Origin: CAVSJJ01 sp963771015
GTDB lineage: Bacteria > Actinomycetota > Actinomycetes > Actinomycetales > Dermatophilaceae
Direction: 5' to 3'
Length of the DNA stretch: 64,000 nt
Assembly: GCA_963771015.1 (NCBI GenBank)
Contig: CAVYRN010000009.1
Coordinates: forward strand, 620,001-684,000
Each line of letters begins with the position of its first letter. Position 1 is the first letter of the stretch. The notes under the pieces are model-generated. The model ran no database searches. It was not told the DNA's origin and was given only the letters and a program-made list of their open reading frames with translations. A program made the translations under genes and the position numbers. This document shows positions 34,746 through 42,638 of the stretch, one piece after another.

Positions 34746-35345
34746 TCACTCGCCCGGCGAGGCGTTGGCGATCGTCGCCTTGTCGAAGACGCAGCGGCCC
34801 GAGCTCATCGGGTTGCTGTGGGCGGCCAGGGTGCCGTCGATCCGGATGACGCACCTGGCATCGGTGGGCTCACCCTCGACGACGATGGTCGAGTAGCTGT
34901 CGAAGGGGTATCTCACCTCGTAGACTCCCGCGACCATGACGTTCTCGAGGAGGAACCCGTCACCGTAGGCCCGGTACCAGTGCCGGGCCTGGTCGCTGGG
35001 GACGATGCCGACCACCACGACATCCGCCGTGTTGGGCAGGCCGGTGCCCTCGATGACGAGCTCATCAGGAACGGCCGCCCCGTCGGCGAAGTCGGGCTTG
35101 TCGTCGCTGACCCCGCCGGCATCGACGTTGGGGTTGTCGAGCGACCGACCGAACCCGGGGTCGGTGACCTCCGTGGACCCGGTCCCGTTCGAGAAGAGCC
35201 CGCCGATGAGGTTGACGGCCACGAGGCCGGCGACGATCAGCCCGATGATCCGCCCCGCGGACTTCCGAGCCCACCGGGTCGCCGGCGGGGGCCGGGAGGG
35301 CCGCGGCGTCGAGGGCGAGGGTCTCGACGGCCGTGGCTCGGTCAT
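34746..35345 (-). CDS. Membrane-anchored hypothetical protein
   Basis: A 199-residue protein: Pro/Ser/Arg-rich cytoplasmic N-terminus (1-32), one TM helix (about 36-56), then an exported domain of about 140 residues with paired cysteines near the end (DARCVIRIDG, SGRCVFDKA). No family recognised. The ATG at 35345 overlaps the stop of the F420-type reductase gene (ATGA), so it is expressed with it. The longer frame to 35441 is rejected because of that coupling. Confidence 0.6.
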   Translation of the reverse strand: MTEPRPSRPSPSTPRPSRPPPATRWARKSAGRIIGLIVAGLVAVNLIGGLFSNGTGSTEVTDPGFGRSLDNPNVDAGGVSDDKPDFADGAAVPDELVIEGTGLPNTADVVVVGIVPSDQARHWYRAYGDGFLLENVMVAGVYEVRYPFDSYSTIVVEGEPTDARCVIRIDGTLAAHSNPMSSGRCVFDKATIANASPGE

Positions 35346-35782
35346 GAGGCCGGCTCGAGGACGAACACCGGGATGAGCCGGGCGGTCTTCTTCTGGTAGT
35401 CGGCGTACGGCGGGTAGGCCGCGACGCACCGCGGCCACCACTGCTCACGTTCGGCGCCCTCGATCTCCCGGGCCGTCGCGGCCCAGGAGCGGGTGCCGTC
35501 CTGGAGGGTGATCTGGGGGTTGGCCGTGAGGTTGTGGTACCACTGCGGGTGCTCGGGGGCGCCGCCCTTGCTCGCGACCGCGGCATACACCCCGTCGTGC
35601 TCGACGCGCATGAGCGGCACTTTGAGGGTCCGGCCCGTCTTGGCTCCCGTCATGGTGAGCAGCACGACCGGGCGGTGCATGATGTGGGCCACCGATGTGT
35701 CGCCGGCGGCGACGATCTTCTCGACCTGCTCGCGCACCCATTCGGTGGGGCTGGGTGTGTAGTCTCCGGCGGTGTCGCTCAC
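35342..35782 (-). CDS. Deazaflavin (F420)-dependent nitroreductase family protein
   Basis: A 146-residue split-beta-barrel protein of the Ddn/nitroreductase family. Key features: RPVVLLTMTGAKTGRTLKVPLM, the SKGGAPEHPQWYHNL region, and NPQITLQDG. Ddn-type enzymes use reduced F420 to reduce quinones and nitro compounds in mycobacteria. The GTG start at 35782 is preceded by AGGAGGTCGTC. Cofactor use is inferred from the family; no F420 synthesis gene is in the window. Confidence 0.88.
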   Translation of the reverse strand: MSDTAGDYTPSPTEWVREQVEKIVAAGDTSVAHIMHRPVVLLTMTGAKTGRTLKVPLMRVEHDGVYAAVASKGGAPEHPQWYHNLTANPQITLQDGTRSWAATAREIEGAEREQWWPRCVAAYPPYADYQKKTARLIPVFVLEPAS

Positions 35783-35792
35783 GACGACCTCC

Positions 35793-36839
35793 TCAGTTGT
35801 CCGACGAGCTCTTCCAGAGGTTGATGCCTGCCTCGACGGCGTGCCGGTCGATGGACGCGAGCTCCGCGGCCGTGAACCGGAGCTTCTTCACCGCGCCGAG
35901 GCTGTCGTCGAGCTGCTCGACGCTGGAGGCGCCGATGAGCACCGACGTGACGCGCTTGTCGCGCAGCGCCCAGGCCAGTGCCATCTGCGCGAGCGTCTGG
36001 CCACGCCCCGTGGCGAGCTTGTTGAGCGCCCGGACGTGCCGCAGCGCGTCCTCGGTGAGCATCGAGGGATCCAGGCTCTTGGCCTGCGCGGCGCGGGAGC
36101 CCTCGGGGACTCCCCTGAGGTACTTGTTCGTCAGCATCCCCTGGGCGAGCGGGGAGAAGCCGATGCACCCGACGCCGAGATCGCCGAGGACATCGAGGAG
36201 GTCCTCCTCGACCCAGCGGTTGAGCATCGAGTACGACGGCTGGTGGATGAGCATGGGCGTCCCCATGGAGCGGAGGATCTCGACCGCCTCGCGGGTGCGG
36301 GCACCCGAGTACGACGAGATGCCGGCGTAGAGCGCCTTGCCGGAGCGGACGATCGCGTCGAGGGCGCCCATCGTCTCCTCGAGCGGGGTCGTCTCGTCGA
36401 ACCGGTGGCTGTAGAAGATGTCGACGTAGTCCAGGCCCATCCGGGCGAGGGACTGGTCGAGGCTGGCGATGAGGTACTTGCGGCTGCCCCCGCCCTGGCC
36501 GTAGGGACCGGGCCACATGTCGTAGCCCGCCTTGGAGCTGATGATGAGCTCGTCCCGGTACGGGCGGAAGTCGCGGGCGAAGAGGGTACCGAAGTTGCGC
36601 TCGGCGCTGCCGTAGGGCGGGCCGTAGTTGTTCGCGAGGTCGAAGTGGGTCACCCCGCGGTCGAAGGCCCGGCGCAGGATGGCCTGCTGACGCTCGAGCG
36701 GGACGTCGTCGCCGAAGTTGTGCCACAGGCCCAGTGAGATGGCCGGCAGGTCCAGGCCGGAGCGGCCGACCCGGCGGTACGGCATACCGGCGCGGTAGCG
36801 GCCCGGGGCCGCCTTGTACTCGTCTGCGTGCAACGTCAT
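35793..36839 (-). CDS. Aldo/keto reductase, L-glyceraldehyde-3-phosphate reductase type
   Basis: A 348-residue NADPH-dependent aldo/keto reductase of the YghZ/Gpr or Kv-beta-like group. It has RRVGRSGLDLPAISLGLW, THFDLANNYGPPYGSAE with the catalytic Asp/Tyr, a Lys in IISSKAGYD, and YVDIFYSHRFD. Substrates include methylglyoxal and L-glyceraldehyde 3-phosphate in relatives. The ATG at 36839 has AGGA 7 bases upstream; a GTG at 36845 is an alternative. It ends 10 bases before the F420-type gene, so these and the anchored protein likely form one operon. Confidence 0.9.
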   Translation of the reverse strand: MTLHADEYKAAPGRYRAGMPYRRVGRSGLDLPAISLGLWHNFGDDVPLERQQAILRRAFDRGVTHFDLANNYGPPYGSAERNFGTLFARDFRPYRDELIISSKAGYDMWPGPYGQGGGSRKYLIASLDQSLARMGLDYVDIFYSHRFDETTPLEETMGALDAIVRSGKALYAGISSYSGARTREAVEILRSMGTPMLIHQPSYSMLNRWVEEDLLDVLGDLGVGCIGFSPLAQGMLTNKYLRGVPEGSRAAQAKSLDPSMLTEDALRHVRALNKLATGRGQTLAQMALAWALRDKRVTSVLIGASSVEQLDDSLGAVKKLRFTAAELASIDRHAVEAGINLWKSSSDN

Positions 36840-36932
36840 GAGCACATCCTGTCACCGCGTCCGCGCCGGCCCGATCTTGGTTGATGAGACAACGGTCCCG
36901 GCGGGCGGACCCGCTGTGGTTTCCTGGTCACA

Positions 36933-37042
36933 GGTCATGAGCGCCAGCGTCAAGCCCCGGCTTGCTGGCCGGCAACCCTCCTCCGCGGTGGGGTGCCCCG
37001 GGTGAGGACCTGGCGGTCGGCACGTGTCGACCGCAAGCGCGG
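36933..37042 (+). promoter_or_regulatory. SAM-IV riboswitch upstream of metY
   Basis: The leader contains GGTCATGAGCGCCAGCG, CAAGCCCCGGCTTGCTGGC, GGCAACCCTCC and GGTGGGGTGCCCCGGGTGA, ending in a further stem and GCAAGCGCGG. These are the conserved parts of the actinobacterial SAM-IV class, whose members bind S-adenosylmethionine and shut off methionine genes. It stands 90 bases upstream of metY. The second copy at 53201 has the same elements with compensatory changes in the stems. Confidence 0.9.
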
Positions 37043-37132
37043 GTTCGTCCCACCCCGGAAGTCCCGCCGTCGTTGCCGTATGCCGTGCCCGCGGCGAGTG
37101 CCCGGGCGCCCGAAGCGATGGGAGCATCACCG

Positions 37133-38452
37133 ATGACCGACACCTCGACCTGGGGTTTCGAGACCCGCCAGATCCATGCGGGCCAGACGCCTGACGCCGC
37201 CACCGGCGCCCGGGCCCTGCCGATCTACCAGACGACGTCGTACGTCTTCAACGACACGGCGCACGCCGCGAACCTGTTCGCGCTCAAGGAGTTCGGCAAC
37301 ATCTATACGCGAATCATGAACCCGACCCAGGATGCCGTCGAGCAGCGCGTGGCCGCGCTCGAGGGCGGCGTTGCGGCCCTCCTCGTCAGCTCGGGCCAGG
37401 CGGCGGAGACGCTGGCGATCCTCAACCTCGCCGAGGCGGGCGACCACATCGTCGCGAGCCCCGCGCTCTACGGCGGGACGGTCAACCTCTTCAAGTACAC
37501 GCTGCCGAAGTTCGGCATCTCGGTGAGCTTCGTCGAGGACCCGGACGACCTCGATGCCTGGCGGGCCGCGATCCGGCCGAACACGAAGGCGCTCTATGGC
37601 GAGACGATCGCCAACCCCAAGGCCGACGTCCTCGACATCGAGGGGGTGGCCGGCGTGGCGCACGCGGCCGGGGTCCCCCTCATCGTCGACAACACCATCG
37701 CAACGCCGTACCTCATCCGGCCGCTGGAGTGGGGCGCCGACATCGTCGTCCACTCGGCCACGAAGTACCTCGGCGGCCACGGCACGTCGATCGCCGGCGT
37801 CATCGTCGACGGCGGGACCTTCGACTTCGGTGCCGACCCCGGCCGGTACCCGTCGTACAACACCCCGGACGAGAGCTACCACGGGCTCGTCTATGCCCGG
37901 GACCTCGGCGTCGACAGCCCCCTCGGCGCCAACCTCGCCTTCATCCTCAAGGCCCGGGTCCAGCTGCTCCGCGACCTCGGCCCGGCCATCTCGCCGTTCA
38001 ACGCCTTCCTCGTCGCGCAGGGCGTCGAGACGCTGAGCCTGCGCATCGAGCGGCACATCGAGAACACCCGCAAGGTGGCTGCGTTCCTCGAGGGACACGA
38101 CCAGGTCGAGGCGGTCCGCTGGGCCTCGCTCGAGTCGAGCCCGAGCTACGGACGGGCGCAGAAGTACGCGCCGAAGGGGGCCGGGGCGGTCCTCGCCTTC
38201 GAGATCGCCGGCGGCAAGGAGGCGGGGCAGCGCTTCGTCGAGGCCCTCGAGCTGCACAGCCACGTCGCCAACATCGGTGACGTCCGGTCGCTGGCCATCC
38301 ACCCGGCGACGACGACCCACTCCCAGGGCGGCGACGAGGACCGGCTGGCCGCGGGCGTGACCGACGGACTCATCCGCCTCGCCGTCGGCATCGAGACGGC
38401 CGAGGACATCCTCGCCGACCTCGAGACGGGCTTCACGGCGGCTCGGGGCTGA
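37133..38452 (+). CDS. metY: O-acetylhomoserine aminocarboxypropyltransferase (sulfhydrylase)
   Basis: A 439-residue Cys/Met-metabolism PLP enzyme that makes homocysteine from O-acetylhomoserine and sulfide. It has GFETRQIHAGQTPDAATGAR, the PLP lysine Lys211 in HSATKYLGGHG, and the long C-terminal region HPATTTHSQ ... GLIRLAVGIETAEDI. Its length (about 430-440) distinguishes it from MetB/MetC (about 380-390). It uses the product of MetX (53327), and both carry SAM-IV leaders, so the two steps respond together to S-adenosylmethionine. Confidence 0.95.
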   Translation: MTDTSTWGFETRQIHAGQTPDAATGARALPIYQTTSYVFNDTAHAANLFALKEFGNIYTRIMNPTQDAVEQRVAALEGGVAALLVSSGQAAETLAILNLAEAGDHIVASPALYGGTVNLFKYTLPKFGISVSFVEDPDDLDAWRAAIRPNTKALYGETIANPKADVLDIEGVAGVAHAAGVPLIVDNTIATPYLIRPLEWGADIVVHSATKYLGGHGTSIAGVIVDGGTFDFGADPGRYPSYNTPDESYHGLVYARDLGVDSPLGANLAFILKARVQLLRDLGPAISPFNAFLVAQGVETLSLRIERHIENTRKVAAFLEGHDQVEAVRWASLESSPSYGRAQKYAPKGAGAVLAFEIAGGKEAGQRFVEALELHSHVANIGDVRSLAIHPATTTHSQGGDEDRLAAGVTDGLIRLAVGIETAEDILADLETGFTAARG

Positions 38453-38463
38453 CCCGCGCACCG

Positions 38464-38512
38464 GGTTCGAGGTATTCCGGTGCCGTCTGGTGGCACCGGA
38501 ATACCTCGAACC
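38464..38512. terminator. Perfect 21-bp hairpin, bidirectional terminator
   Basis: Arms at 38464-38484 and 38492-38512 are perfectly complementary over 21 bases around the loop GTCTGGT. They lie between the convergent metY and LicD-like genes. The outer part of the stem is AT-richer than its surroundings (TTCGAGGTATTCC). Confidence 0.85.
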
Positions 38513-38526
38513 GAGGTGGTTCCGCG

Positions 38527-39846
38527 TCAGCCCTGCGGCTGGCCGCCAGCGATGTCCGCGTATGCCGTCCGGTCCCACGTGTGGGCGAACTCCGGATCGG
38601 GGACCCGCCACCGCGGCCCGTACACCGTCTCGAGGTAGTCGACGGGCCGGGCGGGAGCCGGGCAGGCCACGCCGAGCATGTCCACGGTCGCCGTCGGGAA
38701 CATGCTGGAGCGGGTCAGCGACCCGCGCGCCCCGGGGTACCACGAGATCGTCTCACCCTCGAAGATCCCGACGAACACGTCGATCCAGGGCCGTCCGGGG
38801 CGCCGGACATGCCGGTGCGCCGAGAACCGGCCGGTGACGAGGTAGCCGCGGTCGGTGAGGTGGGCGGTGACGAGCGCGAGGGCATCCGCGAGGGTCGGCG
38901 CCTGGCCCGGCTCGAAGCCGATGACGAGGTCGAGGTCGTCGTCGTGGGGGATGAGCCCGCCGTCGCGTACGGCGGCGAGGACCGAGCCGAACCCGAAGGT
39001 GACGCTCGGGCTGAGCGGCCGGAGATCGTCGACGAGCTCGACGGCCTCACGGACGTACCGTTCCTGCTCGCCGACGGACCAGAACCGGAACGTCCGTTGG
39101 GGCCCGTGGGCCGTCCACTCGCGCTGGCGCGCCGCCAGCAGGTGTGCGTTGAGTGCCTCCCGGAACCGTCGGTGGTCGGCCTCGTCGACGCCGTCCGAGG
39201 AGGCGAGGGCGCGTACCGCCGCGGGATAGTCGCCGCGGAGGGCATCCGCCAGAGCCGGCATCAGGGCGGCAAGCAGCGGGTTGGTGTCGGCGGTCGGCCG
39301 GACGGAGCCGAGGAGCTGGTCCAGCTCGTGCAGGTCGGCCCGACCGTCGTAGACGACGTGACGGCGCCGGAGGGTCGTGATCACGCTGACGACGATGCCG
39401 CCGGCCCGCCGGGCCGTGGCGATCGGCACGTTGCGCAGCCGGATGCGGGTGAGCCTGACCGGGCGGGCGAAGCGGACCTCCACCCAGGCGGGACGGTCCG
39501 CCTCGGTGTGGACGACGGTGCCGGTCGGGTCGTCGAAGTCGAGCAGCCGGGCGAGGTCGAACCGCTCTCGGTACGTGCCGTACCAGCTGCTCGCGGTGAC
39601 CGTCGCCACGGCCGTCAGGTCCTCGGCGTCCCCGGCGGTCAGCCCGATCGACTGGACATGGAGGAACTTCCCCGGGGGCAGCTCCAGTCGCACTCCCACG
39701 ACGCGGCTACGCTCGACGGGGACATCGAGGACACCGTCGGGGGCGAGGTAGGCAAGGCCGGGGAGCCGTACGGCCACCTCGGAAGCGAGGGTGCCGATGG
39801 CCGTGAACGCAAGGTCGTCGGTCTCGGAGGTACGAGGCGTCGTCAT
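38527..39846 (-). CDS. LicD-like nucleotidyltransferase-fold protein with novel N-terminal domain (copy 1)
   Basis: A 439-residue protein. The C-terminal third has FGFGSVLAAVRDGGLIPHDDDLDLVIGF, the nucleotidyltransferase core of LicD/fukutin-type enzymes. Gly/Ser motif and metal-binding Asp304 and Asp306 are present. LicD transfers phosphocholine or similar groups to surface glycans. The N-terminal half (about 40-165) is beta-rich and reads like a coagulation-factor-type sandwich (FARPVRLTRIRLRN), perhaps carbohydrate-binding (inference). ATG 39846 follows GAGGAGGGCCCG. It is a paralogue of the gene at 40698-42122, with a methyltransferase between them. Confidence 0.72.
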   Translation of the reverse strand: MTTPRTSETDDLAFTAIGTLASEVAVRLPGLAYLAPDGVLDVPVERSRVVGVRLELPPGKFLHVQSIGLTAGDAEDLTAVATVTASSWYGTYRERFDLARLLDFDDPTGTVVHTEADRPAWVEVRFARPVRLTRIRLRNVPIATARRAGGIVVSVITTLRRRHVVYDGRADLHELDQLLGSVRPTADTNPLLAALMPALADALRGDYPAAVRALASSDGVDEADHRRFREALNAHLLAARQREWTAHGPQRTFRFWSVGEQERYVREAVELVDDLRPLSPSVTFGFGSVLAAVRDGGLIPHDDDLDLVIGFEPGQAPTLADALALVTAHLTDRGYLVTGRFSAHRHVRRPGRPWIDVFVGIFEGETISWYPGARGSLTRSSMFPTATVDMLGVACPAPARPVDYLETVYGPRWRVPDPEFAHTWDRTAYADIAGGQPQG

Positions 39847-39856
39847 CGGGCCCTCC

Positions 39857-40522
39857 TCACAGCGGGCGCCGGAAGAGTGCCCGGGCGACATAGGCATCGT
39901 CCGCCTGGAACTTCGCGTGACCGAACCCCTCGACGGCATACGTCGGTTCGAAGCCGCGCGCCAGGGCGCCGGCCTCGAACTCCGCTGGAACGACGTAGCG
40001 GCGGAAGTGTTCCGGAGTGGCCTTGACGCCGCTGGCGTCGCGAACCGTCCGGTACTCGACGGCGAGCAGGTCGCCGGGATCGGTCACGGCCGCCGCGAGG
40101 TCCAGCAGCCGTTCCTCCTCGGACTCGGTGATGGCGTGGAGGAGGAAGCGCGCGTAGACCAGCCGCGGACCGGTGCCGCGGATCCGGTCTGCGAGCGTCG
40201 GGTCGTCGATCTCGCCGAGGACGAACTCGGCGCTTTCGCCGAGCGCCTCGCCAAGCCGCCGGCACGAGGCGATCGCCGCGGCCGAGCGGTCGACCCCGAC
40301 GACGTCGTGGCCGAAGCAGGCGAAGAGGAACGAGTCCCGTCCGTTGCCGCAGCCGAGGTCGACGACCCGATGCGGCCCGTCGAGCTCGCCGAGGACGAAG
40401 ACCGCGAACTGCGAGGGCAGGGCCCGGGCCACGGTGGCGTGTGACGCGTAGTACCCGTCCCAGTAGCTCGCGCTGTCGTCGCAGGTCACCGTCCCCGCAG
40501 CCCAGTCCTCCGAGTGCGTCAT
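39857..40522 (-). CDS. Class I SAM-dependent methyltransferase
   Basis: A 221-residue methyltransferase. Motif I is VVDLGCGNGRDS, followed by GHDVVGVDRSAAAI (motif II) and GPRLVYARFLLHAI. The N-terminus has SYWDGYYASHATVARALPSQFAVF, typical of a group found next to LicD and glycosyl genes. It starts at ATG 40522 with GAGAGGGACCG upstream and ends 10 bases before the LicD-like copy 1, so it is in the same operon. The acceptor is probably a surface sugar or its precursor (inference). Confidence 0.85.
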   Translation of the reverse strand: MTHSEDWAAGTVTCDDSASYWDGYYASHATVARALPSQFAVFVLGELDGPHRVVDLGCGNGRDSFLFACFGHDVVGVDRSAAAIASCRRLGEALGESAEFVLGEIDDPTLADRIRGTGPRLVYARFLLHAITESEEERLLDLAAAVTDPGDLLAVEYRTVRDASGVKATPEHFRRYVVPAEFEAGALARGFEPTYAVEGFGHAKFQADDAYVARALFRRPL

Positions 40523-40661
40523 CGGTCCCTCTCTCGCCTGCCGGCCGCCGGTCCTGGGGGCACGATAGCCGCCCCCGGGCGAAATGCGGGCGACCCGGCG
40601 GCGACGCGGCAGCGCGCCTGGTGGCCGAAGCGTGCGGCGGGCTCGTGCGGTGAGGGACCCC

Positions 40662-40691
40662 GTACCGGTCACCGTCGGCGGCGACCGGTAC
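40662..40691 (-). terminator. Hairpin after LicD-like copy 2
   Basis: GTACCGGTC and GACCGGTAC form a perfect 9-base stem with a 12-base loop, just beyond the stop of the gene at 40698. Confidence 0.5.
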
Positions 40692-40697
40692 CGACGG

Positions 40698-42122
40698 TCA
40701 GGCGGCGTCTCGCCCACGCGTCGGGCGGGGCAGCCCGGAGATGTCCGCGTATGCGGCCCGGTCACTCGCGTGGGTGAAGTCCGGGTCCGGAACCCGCCAC
40801 CCCGGTCCGTAGACGGCCCTGAGGTACTCGGACGGCCGCGCCGGGAGGGGGCATGCGACGCCGGCGAGGTCGACCGTCGAGGTGGGGAACATCATGGAGC
40901 GGGTGAGCGAACCACGGACCCCCGGGTACCAGGAGATCCTCTCGTCCTCGTAGAGCCCGACGAAGATGTTGACCCCCGGTCGTCCGGGACGGCTGACGTG
41001 CCGGTGGGCCGACGACCCTCCCGTCACGAGGTAGCCGAGCCCGGCCAGGTGCTGGGTGACCAGCCGCAGGGCGTCGGCGAGGTTGGGGGTCTGGGCGTGC
41101 TCGAAGGCGACGACGAGGTCGAGAACATCGTCGTGGGGCAGGAGCGCCCCGTCGCGCACGGCGGCGAGGACCGACCCGAACCCGAAGGAGACGTCGGGGC
41201 TGAGTGGCCGAAGCGCCTCGACGAGCTCGACCGCCTCGTGGAGGTAGCGCTCCCGCTCGGCGGTGGACCAGAAGCGGAAGGTCCGCTGGGGCCCGTGGGC
41301 CGCCCACTCGCGCTCCCGGGACGCCAGAAGACCGGCGTTGAGCACCTCCCGGAACCGGCGCTGGTCGGCCACGTCGACGTCGCTCAGCGCCGCGACGTCG
41401 GCGACGGCCGCCCGGTAGTCGCAGCGGAGGGCGTGGTCGAGGGCGGGCAGCAGGCTGGCCAGGAGCGGGTTGACGGCCGCCACCACCCGAGCGGGGCCGA
41501 GGAGCCGGTCCAGCTCGCGCAGGTCGGTGGCCCCGTCGTAGAGGGTGTGCTGGCGCCGGAGCATCGTGGTGACGCTGACGACCAGTCCGTGCGCCCGCCG
41601 GGCCGTCGCGGTCGGGATGTTGCGTAGCCGGACGCGGGTGAGCCGGACCGGGCGGGCGAAGCGTAGCTCGACCCACGGGGGTGCGTCGGCCTCGGTTCGC
41701 ACCACGGGCCCGGTCGGGTTGTCGATGTCGAGCAGTCGCCGGAGGTCGAACCGCTCCCGGTAGGTGCCGTGCCAGCTGCTCGCGGTGAGCGTGGTGACGG
41801 GGGCGAGGTCGGGGATGCCCTCCGCGGTGAGGCCGATGGACTGGAGCTGGAGCGGGAGCCCGGGCGGCATCTGCAGGCGAACCGCCACGACGCGGCCGTG
41901 GTCGACCGGGAGGTCGAGCATGCCGTTCGGGGCGAGCAGGCCCAGACCGGGCAGCCGGGCGGCCACCTGGGCGGCGACGGCGCCGACGGCGGCGAAGGCC
42001 TCCTCGTCGCTCGCCGCGGAGCGCTGGTCCCGCGTCCGGCTCACGGGCCGGGTCTCATACCCCTTCCAGCGGTCCGCGAGCGCCTCGTCCCTCGCGCGGA
42101 CGGCACCATTCGTCGAAGGCAT
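40698..42122 (-). CDS. LicD-like protein, copy 2, with altered metal site
   Basis: A 474-residue paralogue of the 38527-39846 protein, alignable over nearly its full length (TASSWHGTYRERFDL, FARPVRLTRVRLRN, HGPQRTFRFWS, VRGSLTRSMMFPT). It has an extra N-terminal 30 residues. In the catalytic motif it reads HDDVLDLVVAF: Val333 stands where copy 1 has the metal-binding Asp304, while Asp335 is kept. It may be catalytically altered, or use Asp332. ATG 42122 has GGGGGAG upstream. It leads the minus-strand group copy 2, methyltransferase, copy 1. Confidence 0.72.
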   Translation of the reverse strand: MPSTNGAVRARDEALADRWKGYETRPVSRTRDQRSAASDEEAFAAVGAVAAQVAARLPGLGLLAPNGMLDLPVDHGRVVAVRLQMPPGLPLQLQSIGLTAEGIPDLAPVTTLTASSWHGTYRERFDLRRLLDIDNPTGPVVRTEADAPPWVELRFARPVRLTRVRLRNIPTATARRAHGLVVSVTTMLRRQHTLYDGATDLRELDRLLGPARVVAAVNPLLASLLPALDHALRCDYRAAVADVAALSDVDVADQRRFREVLNAGLLASREREWAAHGPQRTFRFWSTAERERYLHEAVELVEALRPLSPDVSFGFGSVLAAVRDGALLPHDDVLDLVVAFEHAQTPNLADALRLVTQHLAGLGYLVTGGSSAHRHVSRPGRPGVNIFVGLYEDERISWYPGVRGSLTRSMMFPTSTVDLAGVACPLPARPSEYLRAVYGPGWRVPDPDFTHASDRAAYADISGLPRPTRGRDAA

Positions 42123-42333
42123 CACTGCTCCCCCTTCAGGCCGCGCCGTTCCCCAACGGCACTGCCACTCCCCTCGGTGACCCGGCCATCCCCATGGCCG
42201 GACCATTCCCCTTGGTGAGAACCCTACCGGCGGACCACCCCCGTGCGGAAGAGCCGAGCGCCGTCGGCTTCGGCACCGCGCCGTCCCGGCAGACCCCTGG
42301 GGACAACGCCGCGGCCCGCGCGGCCTCGGTGCC

Positions 42334-42339
42334 TAGGGT
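42334..42339 (+). promoter_or_regulatory. -10 box, near-leaderless promoter of the WXG pair
   Basis: TAGGGT ends 9 bases before the ATG at 42348; no ribosome site lies between. Confidence 0.5.
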
Positions 42340-42347
42340 GGGGCCGC

Positions 42348-42638
42348 ATGAGCAGGTTCGCGCTGGACACCGACGCGGTCGGGTCGCTCGGGGCCGCCCT
42401 CAACGACCTGGCGGACTGCCTCGACCTCGTGGGCGACGTGGGATCGGACCGCTGGGCACTGGGTTCCTCGGCGACGGCGGGCGCCCTTGAGGCATGCCTC
42501 GGCGACTGGCGGCATGCGCGCCTCGCCCTGGGGCGCGGGCTGCGTGATCTCGGCGCCGAGGTCCGTGCCGCCGGCGGGGCGTATGCCGATGCCGAGTCGT
42601 CGGTGGCCGGCCGTCTCCTTGTCGGCGGGTCGTGGTGA
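42348..42638 (+). CDS. Small helical protein, ESX/WXG100-like
   Basis: A 96-residue, almost wholly helical protein (MSRFALDTDAVGSLGAALND, then ALGSSATAGALEACLGDWR and a second long helix). Size, helical hairpin layout and the Ser/Ala-rich turn resemble EspC/ESX-type small proteins exported by type VII secretion. The GTGA overlap with the next gene ties them together. No type VII secretion ATPase or channel gene is in the window, so export is inferred. Confidence 0.6.
   Translation: MSRFALDTDAVGSLGAALNDLADCLDLVGDVGSDRWALGSSATAGALEACLGDWRHARLALGRGLRDLGAEVRAAGGAYADAESSVAGRLLVGGSW

Noticed and set aside
38464..38512. GGTTCGA motif suggesting a tRNA T-loop
   Set aside because: It is one arm of a perfect 21-base hairpin and no acceptor, D or anticodon arms fit around it.
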